This document shows, in pieces, positions 10,070 to 19,229 of a stretch of 29,858 bases of DNA. The translations under genes and the position numbers were made by a program. Location: NCBI RefSeq assembly GCF_001186125.1, contig NW_014040290.1, forward strand, positions 25,322-55,179. Reading direction: 5' to 3'. Source of the DNA: Sphaeroforma arctica JP610. Taxonomy: Eukaryota; Opisthokonta; Ichthyosporea; Ichthyophonida. Position 1 is the stretch's first letter. Each line of letters opens with the position of its first letter. Below the pieces are notes generated by a model. It was given only the letters and a program-made list of their open reading frames with translations, made no database searches and was not told the origin of the DNA.

Positions 10070-11883
10070 ATGGCCCCCTCGCATGCTATTCTCGCCCGAC
10101 AAGCAAAGAATTATAAGGATTTCCTGAAGTATTGGAAACCAGATCATGATTGGGATGCGCACGAAATTTTTTTATCCCAACACAGATACCACTACAGCAT
10201 AAGATAAATTACTTCTGTCTACTGGTATACGGTAGTGAAACCCCTTGTCCTAATGATCACCTACTCTATTTCCTATTATATGCCTTGTATTGTCAACGAC
10301 TGGGATCCAGTTGATATGAAGGGAAATCCTACAAGATCAACAAATGTAAATAATTTACTTGTATCCATAGAGAGGGCAGAGCTCAAGGGTAAGGGAAAGG
10401 CAAATGCTGCTAAACATCCTGTGGAGTATGACAATTTTCGCAAATTCTTGCTGTAAATTCAGAAGACTGGCGTTTCCAAAATAGTGGTTTGCATGCCCTT
10501 TGGACCTGGACTTGACCTGGACTTTTCAACTTATTTGTCAGATAGATGATGTAACAAATATAAAATTTGTGGATTTAAAGCCCAAGACAGCCAGCATCAG
10601 CTTATTTTTGTGACTTTAGTTCGAAGTAAAGATCTTCGAGAGAAGGGCAGTAACCACACAAATTTTACTCGGCTATATGGATTCTCATCCGTGCGCTCTA
10701 AGAGCCCTAGCCGCTCACCTTGTTGAGCGCATGCTAGAACGAACTATTGTGCACCAATTGGATTTGGGTTACCTGTGTACTTTAAATGATACTGTGGGGC
10801 GTGATGATAAAGTGAAATCAGATGTGGCTAAAATGGCAATAGTTTTTAAAAAGTACGTCTTGAGATCTTTGTGGCACAAGGCGATGTCGAGGAAATTGGT
10901 ACTCACAGACTCAGGAATGTTCGTGCACATATGCACAGAGGCGCGGGCGCACAAAGGATGATGCAGAAAACTCATACTGCAGTTTCAATTTGAGCGATGA
11001 AGAGTTTGATTTGGTAGTACCAGGTATGTGGGATTTACCAGGCTTCCGTATTCAGCACAAGAGAATATTTGCTATCAGTGGACTATACCTTGGCATAGCT
11101 GAGAGTATATTGGTACCTGCAGAGTATCACAAATACTACGATGGTATGGTGAGACATTTATTTCCGGATATCAGCGATGAAATTTTTAGATTGGTAATAT
11201 TACGTCGACCTGCTGTTGTCATTCGAGCCGGAGACGATGGCTTTAGAGTACAAGAGATTGGCGGTGCCGAACAGAACACTGATAATAATCTTAATAATCT
11301 CAATATGCATTATATGCAAAACCAGATAGTAGCTTTGGATGCAGGCATCACTCTTCTGAAATGTATGATAGAAGGCATAAAAACAAAGATCGATCAACAT
11401 CATAATGTTTTCAAGTATAGTCACAGAGGACATGATGGGCGATTTAACATACTACGACTCTCAGTGCAAGCTCGTACGAATTATCCGAATAACAACAACG
11501 CAACAGGAAACACTGGCCCAGCCAACACCCAGAATGGAGCAAGGGATAACTTGGAACATGATGATATGCACCACCCCCATGACAGTCGTGAGGCTTGCCT
11601 GAACAAAGGAATAAGGACTCTATGAAAATTATGGCAGGAGCATGACACGGGACTATATGGAAACAAACCCACATGTTTGTTTACTGACAGTGAGCGAGGT
11701 AAAGTCAAATGCACGTATAGTTTGCGCCTATGCCTTTGGAGAACAATAGAGACGTTGATCGCTAGAAGAACCAGCGCTCAAATTGCTATAGAGAAAATAC
11801 AGGATGCGTACGGTGCAGCTTTATCAGGGACAGCAATATACAGAGCATGTCGCTCTGATAAGGATATGGCAGAGATTAAATAA
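10070..11883 (+). pseudogene. Degenerate Crypton-type tyrosine-recombinase transposase
   Basis: Collinear fragments of one transposase remain in several frames. 10070-10207: a short ATG-initiated frame. 10235-10456: a segment with NPTRSTNVNNLL and ELKGKGKANAAKHP. About 10540-10960: QIDDV then TQILLGYMDSHPCALRALA. 10946-11625: a frame carrying CTYAQRRGRTKDDAE, then a helical domain and an RRPAVVIRAGDDG stretch. 11626-11883: GNKPTCLFTDSERGKVK and a final helical tail. This order matches Crypton recombinases of the stramenopile type: N-terminal NPTRS-type motif, DDT/QILLG-MD core, KDD region, GCR1-like C-terminal domain. Damage is clear. Frames shift between fragments, the TGA at 11623-11625 interrupts a frame otherwise open to 11883, and the catalytic H-x-x-R box is not recognisable (TDSGMF stands where THSxRK is expected). 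Family assignment is from motif memory. Confidence 0.7.
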
Positions 11884-12066
11884 AGTAAGCCATGAATGTC
11901 TTTTTTTCGATTCACACATTGCAAACCTCGACACAGAGGAAAATCAAGTGTTACAGCTTACGAGATTATATCATGTGAAAGATATGGGCGATTTAAGACT
12001 TTAACAACCTTTTACTTTTTATTCTATGTTTATTAACACTACATGCTTGTCGCAGCAAAATCGGGA

Positions 12067-12070
<4 letters not shown>
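11884..12070. other. 3' flank of the Crypton remnant
   Basis: A short continuation with no recognised domain. Crypton ends are not marked by inverted repeats, so the element boundary cannot be placed. Confidence 0.4.

Positions 12071-12107
<37 letters not shown>
12071..12107. repeat. (GT)n microsatellite
   Basis: Uninterrupted GT dinucleotide run of about 37 bases followed by CACGTG. Confidence 0.98.
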
Positions 12108-12108
<1 letters not shown>

Positions 12109-12188
12109 ACGTGAGCTTTGAATATAGTGTGTGTAGAAAATATCAAAATATTTTATGTCTCGTGCTGCCTTTTCTTGAAATCAAAACA

Positions 12189-12446
12189 ATGGCCATACCC
12201 AATAGGAATTACACTAGATTACAATTCTCTCTTCCTATTGATCTTCCTAATGTTGTACACAGCGTTGTATAAATAACAGATATTCTTTTATATATTATAG
12301 CATGTATCCAAGGAGCCTTTGAACTGTACCACTACCCTGATATTAATGGATCTACTCTATCTAAAATATTGAGTCGCTCTGTATCATATTATTCACAATA
12401 CAAGACTGGTCTCGGACCTAAAAGAGTACTAGTGTGTAGTAAATAA
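12189..12446 (+). pseudogene. Two protein-like short frames, possible transposon or exon debris
   Basis: 12189-12272 is a 27-codon frame from an ATG in good context (ACAATGG). 12303-12446 is 47 codons without a stop, preceded by an acceptor-like TATATTATAG at 12291-12300. Both read like protein (Tyr/Ser/Leu rich, few stops) but match nothing I know. They follow the Crypton remnant by 300-400 bp and could be debris of another element or a terminal exon. The gap between them is too short for an ordinary intron. Confidence 0.2.
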
Positions 12447-12470
12447 TCACATAACAAGATTTCCTCTTTG

Positions 12471-12489
12471 AAGAAGAAAAATTCTTCTT
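12471..12489. repeat. Perfect 8-bp inverted repeat
   Basis: AAGAAGAA-AAA-TTCTTCTT forms a small hairpin. No adjacent gene end was identified. Confidence 0.8.
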
Positions 12490-12574
12490 GTAGCGGGTAC
12501 CTGACATAGGAGAAGTACATGTTTACGGAGTTCTTTAAAACTGGAATACATTCACTTTTTATATTTATATGTTA

Positions 12575-12700
12575 CAGCATTCATGTACACAGTCCATGTA
12601 CAATTGTTGGAACATTCATGTACACTCTGTGTGTATAAATGTTACAACATTCAAGGTACACTATTATACATAAATATTTCAACATTCATGTACAGAACGT
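12575..12700. repeat. Degenerate tandem repeat with core ACATTCATGTACA
   Basis: Four copies of (A/G)CATTCATGTACA or close variants (one reads CATTCAAGGTACA), spaced irregularly by 30-45 bp, several preceded by GTTACA or TTGGA. The core contains the palindrome TGTACA. Confidence 0.75.
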
Positions 12701-13011
12701 AAAAGAAATATGGTTTTGATCAAAATAGCCTAGTTTTGGGAATCAGATAACACTGTAGTATACTTTCGAGCTAGGAAACTCTACAGTAGATGGTAGGTGG
12801 GGGGTTTTTTTTTGAAAACCTTAGTTTTCTTTGAAGTCATACAAGAGCAGCATGATCTATTGTGAAACAGGGCAATTGGAGACCTCCTGGCCAGTGAACT
12901 AGATGTGCTTGTCTATGCCAAATTGGGTGAAGAGTCCCGTACCAAGCCCAGCGACTAAATGCACTAGCTTGTGGAATCTCAAATTCTGATACTTGGGAAT
13001 TTAGGAATCTA
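12701..13011. other. Intergenic stretch, nothing recognised
   Basis: Includes the homopolymer block GGGGGGTTTTTTTTT near 12798; no coding signal. Confidence 0.5.
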
Positions 13012-13268
13012 TCATCAATAAAGATAGTTGACTAAACGACTTCTTTAGTAGACTAAGGATCTAAATCTACAGAGCCACCCTTTTTATATGGCCTACCTCG
13101 CCTACAACTCTTTCGCTTCACATCCCTCCTCTGCTTAAATTACCCCCACTTCTCGGTAAATTTCACAGTAATCTCCCGTCCACTTATAACGGACTTCGCT
13201 ACTCAGAGTAACGATTATGTAAAGTCTCCTCCAATCATCAAACACCCAACGGTTGAGTTTACACCTCC
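13012..13268 (-). repeat. 3' LTR of a minus-strand LTR element
   Basis: About 255 bp closely related, by eye, to 14545-14790. Shared blocks include GACTAAGGATCTAA, CCTTTTTATATGGCCTACCTCGC, TTCGCTTCACATCCCTCCTCTGC and AAATTACCCCCACTTCTC. Read on the minus strand it contains CATATAAAAAGGG, a TATA box as expected in U3. Ends are approximate because TG..CA termini and a target duplication could not be fixed. Confidence 0.75.
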
Positions 13269-13299
13269 CCAATGAACAAGACACGAGTGTAAAGCGTTG

Positions 13300-14541
13300 A
13301 TTCATTCACTCAACCATTTTCTAAGTTGCGTTTTTCAAAACTGGATTTCTTGCAAACTTAATATTTTTTTCAAAGTCCTCCACCTAGCCACCGAAAAATG
13401 CTCCTCCTCCGACAGCTCTAAGCCATCGTTGACTATCCGAGGCCTTCTCCGGGCAAGGCCAATGCTACAATCTCGAAAAAGAAAACGAAAGATTAAACCA
13501 AATGCTTTGTTCATCAAACCAACCATTTCCCCTGGACGATGAGCGTATTGCCGCCACCAGCTCACATGATTCCTGTACAGTCGTTACTCCCGCCCAGTAT
13601 ACTTATACAGCCACAACAAATATGGCTCCTTAAATTTCCATGAAAGACTCTTCTCCCCATTAGTATCCTCTATACACTGTTTAAGATGATCGAATGCAGT
13701 GTATGCATCTTTCTATCAATACGTACTTTATACATACAAAACCTATCCCTCATCAACTATGATTTCTCCAGCCTATCACCTTCCTTCGCGACTAATCTCC
13801 ACACCAACTGACCAGGGTGCCACTCAGGAGCTGCTCTTTTACACTTATCCACCGCTTGCAATTGTGGCTCCTTCGTCACTTCATCTGCTATTGCAACAGC
13901 TTTATCACGCACCGTGGTCTCACTCAAAACTTACATTCCCAACACGTCTAACAATTTCGATTGTATTACCGTATCTACTTGCAACATGTACTGATAACCA
14001 GTCACAAGATAATAAACTAGGTTAACATCAGCCGCATAATTTACGGTTGCATTACACCGTGGAATATATACATGCTGGCCACAGATTCTTCTCTCCAACA
14101 TTAAAACTCTTTGACACCCAATTCAAAACAGTGCGGAGGATTTTGCTCCGCCCTACCATTCCCTTGATGTTTATTGATAGACACCTAATGGTACGCCGCA
14201 CCTCTTTCCGCCCAGAAGCGCTTCCTTTCATCCGATGCCAACGGAACACCCTGATCGATCACTATATGCTGCGATGTACTCCAAGGCAACACTTACTGCT
14301 GCAGGAACTTTAAGACACCCTTCGTGTTTTTCTCACCTGGACAACATGGCCTACGTCATACCTTCCGTGAAATTAATAATAACCACAACTTCCTCGAACC
14401 CATGTACTGTTCTAGGTAAAGACAAATGGTCTGTCCCAATACATACACACACTCCAGACAGACGATCAGGTTTCATCAACAAGTTCGTTTCCCCATGCAA
14501 TCCTGAAACTTGCTGGCAGGCCACACAACCTTTCAATTTAT
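13300..14541 (-). pseudogene. Ty3/gypsy-type integrase remnant, minus strand
   Basis: Read from 14541 downward in shifting frames. First comes the end of a zinc-binding region, KGCVACQQ. Next is an integrase core with GTDHLSLP and VVVIINFT (first acidic residue near 14440), then VIDQGVPLASDE (second Asp), then INKHQGNGRAEQ (third, Glu, near 14170). A basic C-terminal stretch follows with EWHPGQLVW (near 13805), typical of the end of integrase. In-frame stops (TAA near 14290, TAG near 14195, TAA near 14117, TAA near 14042) and frameshifts make it non-functional. Gag, protease, reverse transcriptase and RNase H are absent: integrase begins directly after the right LTR. The element is therefore an internal-deletion derivative. 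Confidence 0.7.
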
Positions 14542-14544
14542 TTC

Positions 14545-14790
14545 CAATAACGATAGTTAATTACTCGATTGCTCTAGTAGACTAAGGATCTAAGTCTACA
14601 GATAAGTCTACAGAGTAACCCTTTTTATATGGCCTACCTCGCTTACATCTCCTTCGCTTCACATCCCTCCTCTGCCTAAATTACCCCCACTTCTCCGTAT
14701 ACTCTCGTCCCCTTATAGCGAACTCTTTTATTCAGAGTTCAGATTCTGTGAAGTCTCCTTCAATCAATAACACCCGACGGTGTAATAAGC
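14545..14790 (-). repeat. 5' LTR of the minus-strand LTR element
   Basis: Counterpart of 13012-13268, with an extra 15-bp duplication (GTCTACAGATAAGTCTACAG at 14594-14613) and a few indels. It carries the same minus-strand TATAAAAAGG. It lies directly beside the left hairpin-rich element, so one inserted next to or into the other. Confidence 0.75.
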
Positions 14791-14845
14791 CGGGCCTCCA
14801 CATTAGACTCTATGTATAAACGTACTCTTAAGCAGTACGATAAAC

Positions 14846-14955
14846 GTACTCTTAATAGTACGAGGAACTTAAGTTTCCTAAATGTACTCTTAATAGTACG
14901 AGGAACTTAAGTCTCCTAAATGTGCTCTTAATAGCACGAGGAACTTAAGTTTCCT
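14846..14955. repeat. 38-bp tandem repeat with two palindromes per unit
   Basis: Units start at 14846, 14884 and 14922. Each has GTACTCTTAATAGTAC, where GTACT pairs with AGTAC, and AGGAACTTAAGTTTCCT or a near match. In the third unit the first stem reads GTGCT/AGCAC: both arms changed and pairing is kept. A related half unit (GTACTCTTAAGCAGTAC) is at 14822-14838. The right copy of the element keeps only one unit. Confidence 0.9.
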
Positions 14956-15381
14956 AAAATGGTTTTTAATGGCTATACTAATTAAACCTTTTCCATTTAA
15001 CATATCAGATATTTGGATGAGGCCATTAAAAGGCCTCAGTAAAATACCAAACATAAAAGAGTTGGTCTAGTTCTATTAATAGAGCTTTATTTACTTTCCA
15101 ATTTTATTTATATCTGAATACTTCGGTAGCGAGATGGCTCAACCGAATATAGGTTTCTAGGGACTATTAACGTTACCTAGTTGATCCTCTGATAAGCCAA
15201 CCAGATCTGCCAGTCTGATGAAGGCTAAGTCGGTAATTCTTGATAGTGGCAAGTTATTGGTTAAGACAATAACTAAAGACGTCAAGAGTATTTTTATATA
15301 TATATGTAAAAAAAATTCTTCTAAAGATAGGATTTTATGAGTCTATCGGATTCGCCCCAGAATAGAGCGACAACGAAACAC

Positions 15382-15490
15382 TAAATAAAATCCCTTCGGC
15401 GGAAACAGTACGGAGAGGATTATATATAGGCAATGTCTCAGCCTCACAATCCCTCAGAGTATTGCTGTTTTCACGAGGCAAACATAACTT
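15382..15490 (-). repeat. Foldable module of about 110 bp within the left element
   Basis: Reverse complement of the module at 21911-22018, related to the second half of each tandem unit at 8892-9614. On its sense strand GAAAACAG pairs with CTGTTTCC (7 of 8), ACTCTGAGGGATT partly pairs with AATCCTCTC, and CCTCG pairs with CGAAGG around them. Whether it acts as RNA, as a DNA cruciform or as a promoter (it contains TATATATAA) cannot be told. Confidence 0.7.
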
Positions 15491-15604
15491 TATTAAACGT
15501 CTCATTTCGTTTATTTATATCGATATTTACACGATAGATAGAATTTACCTCCGCGTTTATTTTTTCTAAGGCATTACTATCGCCTATATTAGACTGAATC
15601 TTAC

Positions 15605-16121
15605 AACGGTTGAGTTTTCAATTTACACTTGGTGTTTATTATTATTATTTTTTATTTTCTTTAAATAGATTTCGATCTATTTGTTGTAGCCGGGAGCTTC
15701 TGTGTTTGGACAATAGTTTTAAAGCAAGGTTGTAACCAATTGATGTCGTACCAATGTTAGTTGTTGGCATCTGAGATGTATTTAGACTAGAGTAGTGAGT
15801 GTTAGAAACGAAATCATATAGACAAGTGTCTCAGTCTATTTTTTAATTATCTTTTAGCTCACTACCAAGGCCTGACGCCAACATTGAATATTTCTTCAAA
15901 ATTGGCGTACTTACTTATGCTTTCCGTAAAGTACTCTTCAGTCAGCCTGGTTAGACCGGCTTAACATTTTTTTAAAGTTTTTAACTGATATGCAACCGGG
16001 GTGCCTCTGCATACCAGAACTAGGCTTCACACACTCGGCCAGTATTTCTTAAGACATTCCCAATTATAACTACTGGCTCAATCGCCTCAGGACCAATCAA
16101 ATTAGTGAAGAGGATACTCAC
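15605..16121. other. Spacer with two strong hairpins, no gene
   Basis: Contains AAATAGAT-TTCG-ATCTATTT at 15663-15682 (perfect 8-bp stem, TTCG loop) and AGCCTGGT-TAG-ACCGGCT near 15944 (stem with one weak pair). No coding signal. Confidence 0.6.
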
Positions 16122-16494
16122 ATGCGAACCCCAGTTGTCCAGACTACGTGTCTGCAGAAATGAAGGGAGCTTCTGGCTATACATGTTGTAAAGAGAGGAC
16201 AGTGCGGAGGTTGCGGACATCTCAGCGGTTGCATATTCGCCGAGAGCCTGCGGATGTGTGCAGTAGAGACAAAAGTAGGCTTGTATTAGCAACAGTTTGA
16301 CTGCAGGCATCTAATTTACAAACTGCAATATAAACAATATTAGGTACAGGGGTTCAAAAATGACAAACCGGCACTACCTTAAAGAACATCTCCTTGCCCA
16401 TTCGTGTGAACAAGGCCAGAGTGTGCATCCATTGTTTGAGCATCTTCGTCATATTACTGACAACAATCTCGGGGATGTGGGAAGAACCCGAAGC
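16122..16494 (-). pseudogene. Two-exon minus-strand gene fragment, unknown protein
   Basis: On the minus strand, exon A (about 16494-16378) reads openly and ends ...GKEMFFK|GTAGTG. A 130-bp intron (16377-16248) ends in CATCCGCAG. Exon B (16247-16122, exactly 42 codons) follows in phase 0 and ends ..DNWGSH|GTGAGT, a canonical donor. The composition looks like a well-folded helical protein (M, L, W, Y, S), which suggests genuine coding sequence and not transposon debris. I do not recognise the family. Exons before and after were not found, and the surroundings are repeats, so it may be a captured or truncated gene fragment or part of a dispersed gene. An alternative first part of exon B extends openly to 16310. 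Confidence 0.4.
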
Positions 16495-16670
16495 TTTGTT
16501 ATTCAAATTTGGGCTTATATATTTATATTGTATTAGGCTGATCAGTTGTTGAAATGATAAGAGTTGATCTAGGATCCACAGAATGCATCTCTATTTATCT
16601 TGGTCTGTCATTTTGGTCGACCGTATGAGACAAAACCTTGACAACCATTCCGGCAAATCCTAACAAATCC

Positions 16671-16866
16671 TAATTACTACGATATTTTGATAGATAAGGA
16701 TATCTGTAAACATATTTGTGAGGCACGAATAAATAATAATCTTTAGTCATTTTTTTCATCCGCTGTAAGTTTGACCTTCCTTTTCCAACATCGGCGTGAT
16801 AGGAGTTGTAATCGCAGTGTGCACAGATATGTCCACTCAAGAACGAATCGTGGTATGTGTTCACAA
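16671..16866 (-). pseudogene. BED-type zinc-finger-like fragment, copy 1
   Basis: About 195 bp matching 24516-24712 at roughly 85% by eye. On the minus strand it reads CAHCDYNSYHADV then GKGRSNLQRMK, resembling the C-x2-C ... G-x-SNL-x-R-(H) pattern of BED fingers in hAT-like transposases. The expected His after SNLQR is Met here. No transposase core lies beside it. The two copies could also be a dispersed repeat that by chance encodes this, or degenerate LTRs of the retroelement between them. Confidence 0.35.
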
Positions 16867-17904
16867 TCGGTTTATAAATAATCTTTCCTCTAGATTAGTT
16901 ATATTGAGGGTTGACGTACGAACAAGATATACAGATGAACACATCACAGAATATAAGATACCGGAACCAACACTCCGGGCACATATTATAACCGGTCAGC
17001 AAGAATAAAACACCAACAGCGAAGAAACAGCAATCCCATCAACAGAAACCATCCTGACAGATTCAAAGGAAGTTATGTAACAGAGGGGCGGTAAGCCTTA
17101 CTCTATTGTTGGTTTGAGTACAAATCGGGGTGTTGTGTAATGGGTGAATTGATACACAGTGTGAATTGGTTGCGAGTATAAGAACTAAGTAGAAATGCCT
17201 AGATAGTCGTTACTTGTGAATAGGTAGGGTAATGGAACCGTGTGTAGCGGATCTAGGGGTGAATGAATACACAAGTACAGAGAGCAGTACGCACAGTTAT
17301 CGAGGGGTTATTATCCACGACATGGCTAAGTACTTTCACAAATAACGAGTCATGCGACAAAAAAAATAAGAACACGATAGTATTATAGAGGTTTACACAT
17401 AGACGCATCGAATGACATCATATGAACTAATGACCATGGAATACTTTCATGCCAATTACCAGCGAACATGCGCAATGATAGGAATACGTAAATATTATAG
17501 AGAAACACACTAGGGGGTGCTGTGAGCCATAGCACAATATACTTTACGAAAAACACATATACGAGGAGTGCAAGATCAAAATCGAATTAGCGTCGTATTA
17601 GAAGATGGTCTTCAAACGAACAAAGAAGGAGCAAATCAGGAATACTAGATAGTTTATAAAGAGAACAGTACTTTATTTCTCAGTTTAGTTCACGTGTAAA
17701 ACAAGGGCAAGTGTCTGGTAGACATTATAGGCACCGATAGCACGATGGCGGTTGAATTGGGCATGGAATTCCAACATGTTTGATAACGGAGGGTTCTCAA
17801 AAACAATTGAACCAGAGACCTTCGGTTGCCGATCGATAGGTTTTACCAGGGAAACAATCTATAGTGGAATTTAAAATTTATATCTGATGAGTACCTTGTG
17901 TGAG
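16867..17904. other. Possible leader or LTR region of the plus-strand retroelement, no gene
   Basis: No sustained frame. The stretch lies between the BED-like repeat and a TATA box and may hold a diverged LTR and untranslated leader. I found no matching copy downstream of pol, so an LTR cannot be claimed. Confidence 0.4.
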
Positions 17905-17913
17905 TATATAAAG
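17905..17913 (+). promoter_or_regulatory. TATA box of the retroelement or its leader
   Basis: TATATAAAG in the context GTGTGAGTATATAAAGGAATTG, about 1.3 kb before the gag-like region. The downstream sequence is GA-rich and non-coding up to the gap. Confidence 0.35.
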
Positions 17914-18279
17914 GAATTGATCAGTCGTCAGTGTCGTGACACCAGGGAGGAGGAATATAACTACCTCCACAGTGTGAACAATAGCAATTAAGATTTCCAC
18001 AGTGTCAATAATAGTAGTTAATTGTGTGAGTGTGTGCAAACGAGTCCTAAATCAAATAGGAGTTGCACACAAAGCGAGGTGTAGCTTCACGCACGCAGTA
18101 GGAGGAGGGTCCCAGTGGGGACGAAGCGACTCATTAGAGAAAGCGGCAGAAGGAAAGCGAAATGTGAGAGCACAGGGAGTAGAGAAGAACAAGACAGAAG
18201 ACAGTAGGTTACGTGCAATATACTCTGGAGTGACTCACAATTGAAGCAACAAGATTTAGCACATGTGGAGTGGAGACAA

Positions 18280-19208
18280 NNNNNNNNNNNNNNNNNNNNN
18301 NNNNNNNNNNNNNNNNNNNNNNNNNNNNNNNNNNNNNNNNNNNNNNNNNNNNNNNNNNNNNNNNNNNNNNNNNNNNNNNNNNNNNNNNNNNNNNNNNNNN
18401 NNNNNNNNNNNNNNNNNNNNNNNNNNNNNNNNNNNNNNNNNNNNNNNNNNNNNNNNNNNNNNNNNNNNNNNNNNNNNNNNNNNNNNNNNNNNNNNNNNNN
18501 NNNNNNNNNNNNNNNNNNNNNNNNNNNNNNNNNNNNNNNNNNNNNNNNNNNNNNNNNNNNNNNNNNNNNNNNNNNNNNNNNNNNNNNNNNNNNNNNNNNN
18601 NNNNNNNNNNNNNNNNNNNNNNNNNNNNNNNNNNNNNNNNNNNNNNNNNNNNNNNNNNNNNNNNNNNNNNNNNNNNNNNNNNNNNNNNNNNNNNNNNNNN
18701 NNNNNNNNNNNNNNNNNNNNNNNNNNNNNNNNNNNNNNNNNNNNNNNNNNNNNNNNNNNNNNNNNNNNNNNNNNNNNNNNNNNNNNNNNNNNNNNNNNNN
18801 NNNNNNNNNNNNNNNNNNNNNNNNNNNNNNNNNNNNNNNNNNNNNNNNNNNNNNNNNNNNNNNNNNNNNNNNNNNNNNNNNNNNNNNNNNNNNNNNNNNN
18901 NNNNNNNNNNNNNNNNNNNNNNNNNNNNNNNNNNNNNNNNNNNNNNNNNNNNNNNNNNNNNNNNNNNNNNNNNNNNNNNNNNNNNNNNNNNNNNNNNNNN
19001 NNNNNNNNNNNNNNNNNNNNNNNNNNNNNNNNNNNNNNNNNNNNNNNNNNNNNNNNNNNNNNNNNNNNNNNNNNNNNNNNNNNNNNNNNNNNNNNNNNNN
19101 NNNNNNNNNNNNNNNNNNNNNNNNNNNNNNNNNNNNNNNNNNNNNNNNNNNNNNNNNNNNNNNNNNNNNNNNNNNNNNNNNNNNNNNNNNNNNNNNNNNN
19201 NNNNNNNN
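18280..19208. other. Assembly gap
   Basis: 929 unknown bases (N). Open frames reported across it are artefacts. It hides part of the leader and perhaps the start of gag. Confidence 1.
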
Positions 19209-19229
19209 GAAATTAAACTCCCATCATCA

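Larger units (their letters stand above)
14798..15604 (-). mobile_element. Hairpin-rich repeat element, left copy
   Basis: About 807 bp that match, in reverse complement, 21799-22651. Both ends align (CCACATTAGACTCTATG here, GTCTAATGTGG there; CTTAC here, GTAAG there). It is a chain of short palindromes: three 38-bp units at 14846-14955, GAGGCC-attaaaa-GGCCTC (15019-15037), AGTTCTATTAATAGAGCT (15069-15086), TTCGGT..ACCGAA (15122-15147), AGTTATTG..CAATAACT (15252-15274), and the foldable module at 15382-15490. No protein is encoded. It is not recognised as an LTR, SINE or MITE, since the ends lack TG..CA and terminal inverted repeats. The strand given is opposite to the right copy. Confidence 0.8.

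Noticed and set aside
15200-15260. Hammerhead-ribozyme-like CTGATGA with a possible TGCCA/TGGCA stem, present in both hairpin-rich copies
   Set aside because: The required GAAA box and a usable stem III are missing in both copies, so the core cannot form as known.
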